Assembly: GCA_032164245.1 (NCBI GenBank)
Contig: JAVMKO010000005.1
Span: 59,815,442 to 59,879,441 of the forward strand
Length of the DNA stretch: 64,000 bases
From: Sternotherus odoratus
Lineage: Eukaryota; Chordata; Testudines; Kinosternidae
Direction: 5' to 3'
A model generated the notes under the pieces. The model was not told the DNA's origin. It did not search any database and saw nothing but the letters and a program-made list of their open reading frames with translations. This document shows positions 54,472 through 64,000 of the stretch, piece by piece. Position 1 is the first letter of the stretch. Every line of letters begins with the position of its first letter. Both the position numbers and the translations under genes were made by a program.

Positions 54472-55169
54472 GGGCATGGTTAAACTGGCGCTTTGTGGCG
54501 CAAAAACCCTCCAGTAGCGCTATAATTTTCGTAGCAAACGCACTTCAAAGGGAGATTTTGCGCAATGACTCCCTGTTTAAAGCGCAAGTGTTAAACCTCC
54601 TTTTCCAGAGTGATAAGCCTTTTTGCGATAACGTTATAGCGCAAGTGTGGGAATGTGGACACCCATGGGATCTCTTGCATGCCTCCAAGCCATGTAAAGC
54701 CATCAGCAAGCCATTGAAGGCCATCAGCAAGCCATTAACGACAATCAACTTGCCATGTAAGGCAAATGACCTGAGGTGTTTTATAAAAGCGGAAGTAGCT
54801 TTGCAATTTCTCTCTAACAACTCACACAGCAAATAATCAGTGAAAATGCTTGTGGACCGAGCTGTGTGTCTGAAATAGACAGCCTGTCAGTTTTCGCTAA
54901 TGAAAACTGACAGCCAGATCTCATCTCCCTGTGAACAACTTCCCAGTTCCCCCTCACCTCCCCTCCTTTGCAAAACACGTTGCACCCAGCTGAATGCTGG
55001 GATACCTGTCTTTTCCCACAACTGCTACTGCCGGCAGAAGCAAGACAAATGTATCCATTATTTTGCGCTACAAGGTTTCAATTTGTACAGTCTCTAGCAC
55101 GATACCTATTGCGCTACATTGGGAAGCGCTACAAATAAACCCGCTATAATCTTCAGTCTAACCATACCC
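54472..55169. mobile_element. 698-bp MITE, GGGTATGGTTAGACT family, copy 2
   Basis: The ends 'gggcatggttaaact' and 'agtctaaccataccc' are inverted repeats with two mismatches, flanked by TGA on both sides (54469-54471 and 55170-55172). Subterminal 'gcgcta' motifs resemble copy 1, but the interior is different and lacks the minisatellite. Open frames at 54399-54836 are by-products. Confidence 0.85.
54884..54913. repeat. 12-bp perfect hairpin inside MITE copy 2
   Basis: 'ctgtcagttttc' (54884-54895) and 'gaaaactgacag' (54902-54913) are perfect complements around the loop 'gctaat'. Confidence 0.9.
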
Positions 55170-55172
55170 TGA

Positions 55173-55952
55173 GAGCCTTAGTTAGAGCAAAGTTTGAGCA
55201 CCCTTAGTTAGAACAGATTGAGTTTGGGTCTGGTTCTGTGTTTTCTCTTCAGTGTGAACGCTGTGGGGTTTGAATGTTGGTTTCTGTTGAATCCTCTACT
55301 TTGTTACTGAATTCTTCTGCACCAAACTGCAGTTGGCTGGGGATAGATCAAAATGTGTCGTTTGTATAAATCTGAAACAACTGAGCTTGCTTTGCTCAGT
55401 CTTGGATTTGTAATGCAAAATGTGTCTACCCACTAGCTTATTTTCATGCCATGTGTCTGTGCACTGTAGGCTTTCTGGGACAATACTTCTCAAAAGGAAC
55501 CACCTTGTTTCAAGAGAACAAAACCAAGCTTGGTTTCCACTTTAGTGTGAGTTGTGTACGTTCTTTATTTATTGCTTCAGTTTTTATTATGAGGGGACAC
55601 CTATGCCTCTCTGACCTTCCAATCAGAACAGCTAGACATATGCATGTGTGTTTTTTTTTTTGCTATCTCAGCCAGTAAAGGTAGAACAAGAGGCTTCCCT
55701 TAGAAAGCATCTGCCTCCATTAGTATAGGCTTGAAATTCTTCCATGTCGTCATTTGCTATTGCCTCTTCCAAAACAGGACTATTGGCAGATACATATAGG
55801 CTGCTAGGGACTATCCCAGGTTTTATAAGCCTACCTGGGTGCACTAAGTACTGCTGGATTTCAACAGCTGGGGACAGCTGTGCTATATGGGCAGGAAGCC
55901 AAGGGATGACTGCTCCTCCCCTGCTCTGCATCAGCTGCTCCTGCTAAGGATG
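55173..55952. other. Intergenic stretch, nothing recognised
   Basis: Short frames only. Confidence 0.4.
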
Positions 55953-55960
55953 AGTTAAAG

Positions 55961-56696
55961 CAGGGGTGGGCTAACGTTTTGGCCCGAGGGCCACATCGGG
56001 GTTCAAAATTGTATGGAGGGCCGGGTAGGGAAGGCTGTGCCTGATTCTGCCCCCTATCTGGCCCCCTCACTGCCCCCTCAGAACCACTGACCCATCCAAC
56101 CCCCCCTGCTCCTTGTCCCTTGACTGTCCCCTCCAGAGACCCCCTGCAGCCCTGCCCCTAACCACTCTCCTCAAAAGCTCACCCCCTATCCAAGTCCCCC
56201 TGCTCCTTGTCCCCTGATTGCCCCCACCAGGACTCCCCCATCCAACCTCCCTTGTTCCCTAACTGCTCTGACCCCTATTCATCCTCCCCACCCCCTGACA
56301 GACCCCCGGGACTCCCACGCCCCATCCAACCCCCACCCCCAGCTCCCTGACCATCCCTCCAGAGATTCCCCCACCCCTAACCACCACCCTGGACTCCACC
56401 CCCTATGCAACCCACCCTGTTTCCTGTTCTCTGACTGCCCCCACCTCTTATCCACCCCCCACCCCCCCCGGCCACATTACCATGAGATTCCTAGCAGTGT
56501 GTTTGGCTCCGCGTGGAGCCAGACATGCTGTTCCGTGGGAGCGCACAGTTCCCCCCCCCCCCCCGAACACTGTGTGGCGGTGTGGCTCCAGGGGAGGGGG
56601 CAAGGTGGGGGAAGGGCCAGGGGCAGCCTTCCCAGCTGAGGGGCCAGATGGGATGGTCCCATGGGCTGGATGTGGGCTGTAGTTTGCCCATTCCTG
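55961..56696 (-). mobile_element. 736-bp hAT-type MITE, GTGGGCAAAC family, copy 2 (inverted)
   Basis: Both flanks read AGTTAAAG (55953-55960 and 56697-56704). The ends 'caggggtgggctaacgtttt' and 'gtagtttgcccattcctg' are inverted repeats. The left end corresponds to the right end of the copy at 51866-52592, so this one is reversed. The interior 56050-56470 is very C-rich, with a 'ccctgaccatccc'-like minisatellite. Confidence 0.92.
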
Positions 56697-56704
56697 AGTT
56701 AAAG

Positions 56705-57758
56705 GAAGGGAGTGTAGCAGCAGGTGAGCTCTTCAGGTCATGTGATCTGCCCAAAGTGAGGATTTATCTGTCTTGAAGCTGGAAGCTCTCACCATAGGGA
56801 GCTTCAGCAGATGAGACTATTTTCTAGGAGTTTCAGTTATCAGTGTATTTATTACGCTGAAACTCTTTTTCGCTCTTGTCGACCTGCCTTATTTACAACA
56901 TCACCACCCTGAAAAAAGTTCCAAATAGCCGCTCTGTGTAGGGGAAATAAGCCTCATTCTGCTTGATTGACTCGTCACTTCAGCATTGCACCTGCACCTC
57001 AGTGTCTAAATATACAACATATAGTTGGAAAATTAAATTCAAATACAGCCACAAAACTAAGGATTAATCTCTTAGTTTACACTCCGGTGGTTTCCTATGC
57101 AATCAGAAGGCCCACAGTAGAACCCAGCTAGCAAGTGGGTCTGACAATCGTCTTTTTCTTTTGGTTTCCTGCCCCCACCCATCCCTCTCTCTATCTTCCT
57201 CTTTCAGAAGCAAGTGAGTGCTCTCTGCTGGGAATGAAGCTCGTGCTTCTAAAACCTGTGAATTCCCCCTTCTGATCAGCCTCTCCATAACCAAACATTG
57301 TTTTTGCTTGGAGAACCGCTTCTGCCCATCCTCGTCCTTGGAGTGTCAAGAGCTGGCACCTCTGTCAAAGCAGTTACTATTGGGGTCATCCTTGCCCTTT
57401 AATCACGGATTCAAAAGCCCTTGGTGAGGGTTTAAAAGTTCTATGTCCCTGATTCCTCTCTTTGTTAACCGTAGGCATCTTGGAACTATTCCTCCAGTCA
57501 CTCCATGCTTATTAATATTTGACTAACTGTTTCTATCTTGCCTGTCTGGTTTTATGACTGAGAATATAAGTAAATGAATAATGGTGAAAAATCTCTATGG
57601 TAAGAGCCTGATCCAAAGACCATTAAAGTTTGTTGGCAGTTTTCCTTCAACAATCGTGAGCTTTGGCTCAGGCCTTAGCTGAGTCTGTAGTTAAAAGATG
57701 GATTGATGGTGGACTGCATAGGGACTGGTACCACAATTGTCCTTTTAGTAGTTCATGT
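56705..57758. other. Intergenic stretch, nothing recognised
   Basis: No gene or complete repeat recognised. Confidence 0.4.
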
Positions 57759-58241
57759 AGGGTTCAGTTTTTCAAAACCGGACACTATAGGCCCTGTCGC
57801 CTGCTCCTCTCTCCCTCGGGACTTGCCTGCTGGGGGGAACTGACAGAGAGCCTACCTGTCCAATTGGGGCATGGCAGGGTGAGGGGTTGTGTGTCAGTCC
57901 CAAAGCGAGGGGCTGGGGGAAGTTATGGCACAGCAGGGGTGAGGAGCTGGGGGCAACTGGGGTGGAGGAGGGTCTGTTTCCGGAGTGCAGGGCGGGAGAG
58001 AGCTGGGGTCTCAGGTACCACCTTCTTGACTTCCTACCTCCTCCTCAGGAGCCAGTTCCTGCAGGCAGTGACTGGAACTGCCAGCCGACTTCCAGTCCAT
58101 CACTGAACTCCTCCAGCAGTAGCTACTCTTCCTGCTCTCCTGTGGTAACCAGACTTTTTTGATGTCTAGTCAGCAGGACTAACCGGACACTGCCCAGGTC
58201 CCCTTTGGAACAGACTTTCTGGTTGAAAACTGGGCAACCCT
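57759..58241. mobile_element. 483-bp MITE-like element
   Basis: 'agggttcagtttttcaaaac' on the left and 'ggttgaaaactgggcaaccc' on the right are imperfect inverted repeats, flanked by TA. 'accggacact' occurs near both ends. The 147-codon open frame inside it (57663-58106) lacks a recognisable domain. Confidence 0.65.
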
Positions 58242-60343
58242 AAATTCACGCCTTTTAAAATGTGCAGTTTTCTGTGCCAGATTAAATATTTAATATCCTG
58301 TTTTCCTTAATAATAGATGGGGTTTAGAGGTAGTGTTTTTTTTTTTTTTAAATAGCTGCTAAAGCAACAGGAAGTAGAATGAAGCACTATAGCTCTTTCC
58401 GTTGGGGAAGCTGAATGCTGTGAATTATAGGAATGGCACAATTAAAAACAATTTTTTTGGTGGTCTGCTCTTGTCTTGATGCATATAATTAATTCTAAAA
58501 ACCACAGCCTGACACCAGAAGCACCTGGGAGAGAGACTGGGAAATGGCATCACTTTGCTCAAGCTGCAGAACTTGGTCTCTTGGGTGACAGTGTATTGGG
58601 ATATTTTTAAATACTGATTTGCTGCTTACATCACTATCACCCCATGTGGAACAGCGCACTGCGTTTGACGTTGAGATTAGAATGTACATGCAAGAACTGG
58701 AATCAGAATGTTTTGACAGATTTCAAAGACTTCCTGCAATCTGGCCCACTGCTTTCTTTTCTAATTAAACCTGAAAAATTTAACAAAAGCAACTTGAATT
58801 TGTTGCTATTTCAGGGGATTTAGAAATGCAGCTCATTCAGCAAAAAAGCTCAGAATTGTGGGCATCAAAATTTGGAGGTTTGCGGAGTGCACTTGAAGCT
58901 ACCGAGAGAGATCATGGGGCCTGCTGGACGTCCCTGCTAGTGAAATTTAACTGTTTGAAGAAAATTGTGTTTGCAATTCTTTCAGCATTTGGCTCCACAT
59001 ATTTTCACACATGCACTCTCTCCTCTGTCCCTCTCAGAGCTGGTTAACAATTGATCGTTCAGAAGTCTGTGTGCAGCTTAAAGTATCCAAATACGTGCCA
59101 GACTTCGGAAAACTCAGCGAGGAAAAGCCAGGGGTAGGATCACACACAACTAATAAGATCTGCATTTTAATTTAATTTTAAAGGAAGCTTCTTAAACATT
59201 TTAAAAACTTTATTTACAACAATAGTTTAGTTCTATAATATGGACTTCTATAGAGAAAGACCTTCTAAAAATGTTAAAATCTATTACTGGCATGCAAAAC
59301 CTTAAATGAATGTGAGTGAATGAAGACTTCTGACAGCAGAGGGGATAGGATATGCCTGTCATAAAATATCTATCTATATTTCATTATCATAGATTTCAAT
59401 CTGGGGGACTTGATGAGATCTCATGCTGCCACTCGTAAAACTTTTTGGAGTTACTAAAAATTATAGATGATACATTTCTAACATTTGCAATTAAAGTGAG
59501 TAATTCTATTGAGACCTCATTCTATCAAATGTGAACTGAAAACTGGTGGTTGCCTAGGTACAAATGTTGCCAATGTAACTAACTTCATTTGCTACATGCA
59601 GAGTGTAGTCCTGGCCAGTTACATAACACCCCCCGGTGATTTTTAAAAAGCCAAGTTTTCCAAAGCTGCAAATAATTATGAGCATAATTAGTGGGAGGAG
59701 ATATTGAATGATTGGAAATTAGTTAAGAATGCATTACGTCCCCCCCACCTCCAAACATATCCTTACCTAAAGGGGAGGTGACAACAGCAATCTAAATATA
59801 AGTAAACTGAAAAATGGCAAAGCTGATAGCAATGAATATAAATCAACAGTTTAGGTGGAAATAGCTTTAGCTTTCCTTATCAATTTTATGCATTAATCTA
59901 AAACTGTGGCCAGTAGAGTTAGACAATAAGGAGTACATTAAATATATCCACCGCAAGCTAAATCCTTGCAATGATTTAGGTCCGATACTATAAAAAGATG
60001 GTAAAAATGTCAATTGTGATGGAGAAAAATATCTGTTCTGTATTGGGAAATCAGTAGGATGATGTATTCATAGCTTACAGAGATAATAAAGTACTTTCCT
60101 TGGCTTGTAACTAAGGAGGATGTTTCAATAGTAACCATTAAAGAGTTAAACACTTATAAAATATGTATAACTGGATAACTTGCGCTGAAGGATATTTAAA
60201 AAATAAAATTGGCTCTCGAGCTCTCTGAACTGTGGGTGGTTGTGTTTAAACAAATCGTGGAACACTAGGAGGGCTCTGGAGGAGTGGAGGAGAAGGGTAC
60301 CTTAACATTATGCAAGTATTTCAAAGACCCGAGAAATTAATTA
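58242..60343. other. Intergenic stretch, nothing recognised
   Basis: AT-rich. A fragment near 59285-59310 ('ggcatgcaaaaccttaaat') matches the MITE at 61551-61757. Confidence 0.4.
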
Positions 60344-60493
60344 CACCGGACCCTCGCTGTACCGTGGGTTAGCATACAGTGTGGTCATCGCCATGGATCC
60401 CAAATTTAAATTGGGATCCATGGCAATGTGTCCTTGCTTTAACGTGACACCACACATGGATTCTGAACCCCGGGCTATAGCGAGGGTCTGGTG
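60344..60493. mobile_element. 150-bp palindromic Tigger/mariner-like MITE
   Basis: The ends 'caccggaccctcgct' and 'agcgagggtctggtg' are inverted repeats with one mismatch, flanked by TA (60342-60343 and 60494-60495). The centre contains a 14-bp perfect inverted repeat, 60390-60403 with 60411-60424. Confidence 0.85.
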
Positions 60494-60560
60494 TATGAGC
60501 CAGCTTTCATGACCCACATCCTAGGCAAAACCATGAAAAATCTAATATAGGACACAATTA

Positions 60561-60620
60561 TAGAATCATAGAAATGTAGAGCTGCAAGGGACCCTCAGAG
60601 ACTCTTCCCATCAGTTTATT
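60561..60620 (-). mobile_element. CR1 3'-end fragment, antisense
   Basis: 'agaatcatagaaatgtag' and 'gcaagggaccctcagag' are the extreme 3' end of a CR1 family in reverse. Confidence 0.6.
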
Positions 60621-61419
60621 TTCTAGGCATTCTTCTCTCCTTCCCCAGGTGGACTCACTTGCAAAAAATTTAATGGTTATGTCACTTCTGTTTCCAAACT
60701 CTCCCCCCACGCTCTACATCTGCAATTGTATCCTTTTTGTGTTACCCAAAAGTAGGTCAAGGATTCCGGACTTTATAGCTTGTGTATTGTGTGAGGAAGC
60801 TTTTATGTACGTAGTACAGAAACAGATTGCTCCATTTACTCCTTTATGCTTTAATGGAGTTGCAGCAGCATAGAACACAGTGGAGAATTATGCTCTATGT
60901 ATCCAAGATCTAACCAGGTGGCAGATTGTGTTTGTTGTGGGTTTTTTTATTTAATGTTGTATTGGGTTGGTAATTTTTGCTCATCAGTGTTACAGAAGTT
61001 CTAAAATGTTTGCTATGTGGATTTATAGGTCCAGTAAGTGGACAGTGTAAATACCACTTCAAAACTCACACACTGTGAGCCCCAGAGCACTCTTGTCCAT
61101 AAGGTGGAATCACTGCAGATTGAAGTTATAGTCCCACCTGAAGTTTCTGCAGCACGGCTGGAATTTTTTAGTTTAAGGCATTTGCGTGTAAAGAAAAATT
61201 ATCAATAGAAAATGAAGCAAGCTTCTATCTGCTGGTTTCCTTCCCTGATTCTCCATTTGGAAACTGGATTGATATGCCTGCTGCTGGCTTCCCTGCGGGA
61301 GTCCCAAAGCCTTTGGAACGCTAGGGATCCAACCTTTGACTTCTAGTTCTGCCTCTGCTGCTCAAGTCTGTCTTCTCCCTCTTGCACCAATTCAAGAAGT
61401 TGAATGGGACTAATATAAA

Positions 61420-61543
61420 GTGACCAGACAGCAAGTGTGAAAAATCAGGACGGGAGTGGGGGTGGGAGGTGGAAATAGGTGCCTATATAAGACACAGCCC
61501 CAAATATCAGGACTGTCCTTATAAAATCAGAACATCTGATCAC
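61420..61543. mobile_element. 124-bp MITE
   Basis: 'gtgaccagac' at the left and 'catctgatcac' at the right form short imperfect inverted repeats; 'aaaatcaggacgg' and 'ccttataaaatcag' are mirrored inside. Confidence 0.65.
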
Positions 61544-61550
61544 CCCGGAC

Positions 61551-61757
61551 CAGGGATCAGTAACCTATGGCACACATGCCAAAGGTGGCACACGAGCTGA
61601 TTTTTAATGGTATGCTGTGGGTCCCAGCTGCCAGCCCCGCTCAGCCCCCTGCCGGCCTCGGTGAGTGTTAACGTTAAAATGTATTACTGGCACGCAAAAC
61701 CTTAAATTACAGTGAAGTTGGCACACCACGTCTGAAAGGTTGTCGACCCCTTCCCTG
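61551..61757. mobile_element. 207-bp hAT-type MITE
   Basis: It starts 'cagggatcagtaacctatgg' and ends 'aaggttgtcgaccccttccc' plus 'tg', an imperfect inverted pair. It lies 7 bases from the preceding MITE. No clear 8-bp duplication was found. Confidence 0.7.
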
Positions 61758-63774
61758 GACTAACAACATGATTAAAATTAGGCACGTACTTAAATGCTTG
61801 ACTGAATCAGGGCCTTGTGATGTAGAGCTTGAACTTACTCTGGATAAGCATTTAGTAGTTCCAAAGACACCAATGGGATGACTCTCCTCCATAAAGTTAC
61901 TCCTTGTGTATAAGTGTCTGCAAGATTGGTCCCTTAATCACTACGTTAGGAGTCCACCTGAGGCGGATGATCTTATTTTAAAAACAAATGTACTCTTCTC
62001 TGTGCTCAAACCTTTAATAATAAATACACACCGTTAAGCTGAGATCCCACAAGTATTTAATCATGTGAGTACAGTTACTCATCTTTAAATGTTTACGAGA
62101 TCAGTTCCTTTAAAATCCTTCAAGACCTACATTTATTTTCTTTGCTGGGACCCAGGGCTTGAGTGTGAGAGAAAAACACACACGCTTCAGACTTTGTGTC
62201 TACAGCCTCTGAAAGAAAACACATTCATTGGTGGAGAGAGGAAAATTTACCAGTGCAAACTTCCTGGGAAAATGATTGGCTTCCAAATTGCTATTTGTTA
62301 TGTAGGGAAATAAATGCATGTAAACATTGTTTTTAAAAAAGCTCAATACTTTTGGTCACAATGCATCAGCTTTAAAAAGCCTGGCAATATAAAAAAAATA
62401 TTTGGGATGGGATTTCTTGGAGGGTCCTTATCAAAGCTGTAGAGAATGCCTGGTTTGATAAGCCCTCCTCCTTGAAGGCCCTCGGTGTATTCACCTGCCA
62501 AGGGGAGTGGATCGGAATTCCACTGGAAGCTTGTCACTGCTGTTCTGTAATCAACCATTGAAGATTGCTGTTGAGGAGTCTCTTACCTGCTACATACAAT
62601 TTCATTTCTGCTATGCCTGATGCTTGCTTCCTGACACTGAAAGAAATGAGACATGCCTGCAGTTTCTCTTTTGTCTACATTGTAAACAATTAGAACTCTA
62701 GTTAATCATTATTGTTAATATGACTTCATCCTGTCTGATGTGATTCATTTTTGTTGCAAGTTGCTGAGACTCTAGGAAGCATATCACTCTTTATATGCAG
62801 TCTGTGGGTGTAAATTCAGTTGGAAAATCATCTTGGCATAGGGGAGCTTCGTAAGACTCCCCCTGGAGGTCTCTTGTCAAATTAAGCTCAATGTGGAGAA
62901 ACCCGAATTCCTGATCTCTCTTCCTGAACTTTCTGCATCTCATACTGTCACTGTTGAAGATTACCCTGTCATCCCTATACATAATGGGTATCTGCGTTGA
63001 CTTCCTTGCAGCCAGTCTGTGTCCAAACCCTGCTGCTGCTTCCTCCACAATATTTCTAAGATTCAACTTTTTCTCTTTCCAGGCAGTTAAAATTCCTCAT
63101 CCAGTACCTCATCACCTCCTGGCTTGGTGTCTTTAGCAGTTTTGAATGGAAGATGGCGGATCTTTCATGCTCGTTGCTTGCTCAGAGCAATCAGTGTGAA
63201 TTGTGCCTTTTTGAATACCTGCATTGGCTCCTCCTGTTCCACTACATGCACTCTTGTCCTCCTTTTAAAGTCTATGCATAACTTTTTGTCCCTCCCTTCT
63301 CCATGACCTTCTGTTGGTTTATGTAAAAGAGTTTGATTTCTGTCTAGTTCCTAGTGGAGAGATGTCCCTGTCATAGACTATTCCATGTGACCTGGTTGTA
63401 ACAGTTACTGTAGTTGGTCTCAGTAAATAGTACAGTCATGGAGACTGGTTTTCCCTCTATCCAGTATGATGGGTTCACCAGTGATGTGAGACTACACCGC
63501 TACTGCTCATCTTGAACTTGTTCTGTGGAAAAATGGAGGACCTGGACCTTCGAACGGCACTGATGATCAAAACAAAAATTCTAGAAGTCACTTAGCAAAG
63601 ATATGGTCTCTCCTTTCCAGTGACTTCAGGAATCCTAGAATAATTCTCAGCCCATATTTAATAATCCGGCCACCATGTTAAAAAGGGCTGTGCATTGCAT
63701 GACTATAGAGTTTTATAGTTTGCTGAAGTTGCCTGCCCCACTGCATTCTCAGGTTCTGTGATCCAGCTCTCTTT
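61758..63774. other. Intergenic stretch, nothing recognised
   Basis: The 91-codon - strand frame at 62791-63066 is not recognised. The block 61770-61830 resembles an old dispersed amniote repeat. Confidence 0.4.
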
Positions 63775-64000
63775 GGGCTTGGTTAGACTGGCAATTTAAA
63801 GCGTTAAAAAGCCTCCAGGAGCGCTATAAAGCTCCCCCGAACACACTGGCAAGGCACATTTTGCGCTAAAAGTCTGATGTTATCACGCTATTTGTAAACC
63901 ACCTTTTCCAAAGGAATAAAAGCTTTTACGTATTCCCTGTAGCATTTAATGGCAAGACTAATCAGTCATTGCGCTATAAGGGATCTCTGGCACACCTCCG
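63775..64000. mobile_element. GGGTATGGTTAGACT-family MITE, copy 3, truncated by the window end
   Basis: It starts 'gggcttggttagact', and the subterminal 'aaagcg', 'gagcgctataaagc' and 'ttttgcgctaaaag' blocks match the layout of copies 1 and 2. The right end is outside the window. Confidence 0.75.

Noticed and set aside
54399..54836. 145-codon frame with 'ISKPL' repeats
   Set aside because: Lies mostly within MITE copy 2; the repeats come from a short DNA repeat near 54705-54735.
57663..58106. 147-codon frame
   Set aside because: Mostly within the MITE-like element at 57759-58241, with no recognisable domain.
62791..63066. 91-codon - strand frame
   Set aside because: Looked protein-like, but no family came to mind and there is no splice-consistent neighbour; left unannotated.

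Overview
The window looks like vertebrate nuclear DNA, most likely from a turtle. Coding DNA is sparse and split by GT-AG introns. There is a CR1 LINE with a largely open reverse-transcriptase frame, CR1 3' tails ending in TTCTTATG repeats, a tRNA-derived SINE head resembling turtle Cry SINEs, and many non-autonomous DNA transposons whose sequences I associate with turtle genomes. The species call is inference; the repeats and exons are read from the sequence.

Only two protein-coding genes are recognised, both complete and on the + strand. The first is EXOSC3 (RRP40, RNA exosome cap subunit): four coding exons between 4733 and 10886, 260 codons, starting in a CpG-rich promoter. The second is PRXL2A (FAM213A, peroxiredoxin-like 2A): five coding exons between 32485 and 40364, 227 codons, with its CXXC motif intact. 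Its 5' noncoding exon is probably upstream, perhaps in the CpG island at 21.8-22.35 kb. A third CpG-rich, GC-box-containing stretch at 48.3-48.9 kb looks like an orphan promoter, possibly of the next gene downstream.

Layout: 1-1617, a decayed hAT-like transposon with long inverted arms and a nested 208-bp MITE; 1.6-4.2 kb, intergenic; 4.2-11.1 kb, EXOSC3; 11-14 kb, intergenic; 14.4-17.7 kb, antisense LTR-element remnant; 17.7-21.7 kb, MITEs and an old antisense CR1; 21.8-24.4 kb, CpG island followed at once by a 5'-truncated CR1; 24.5-31.8 kb, intergenic with an 868-bp MITE carrying a GC-rich 32-bp minisatellite; 31.8-40.7 kb, PRXL2A; 40.7-48.3 kb, intergenic MITEs and SINEs; 48.3-48.9 kb, CpG island; 49-64 kb, dense MITE territory with tandem, nested and inverted copies.

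The two genes are not functionally linked: one acts in RNA decay, the other in redox control. I saw no operon-like system, CRISPR array or new multi-gene system. The points most worth checking are the EXOSC3-PRXL2A neighbourhood, which differs from the human arrangement as I remember it, the orphan CpG island, the CR1 insertions beside PRXL2A regulatory and splice sequences, and several MITE groups with readable target-site duplications and hairpins.
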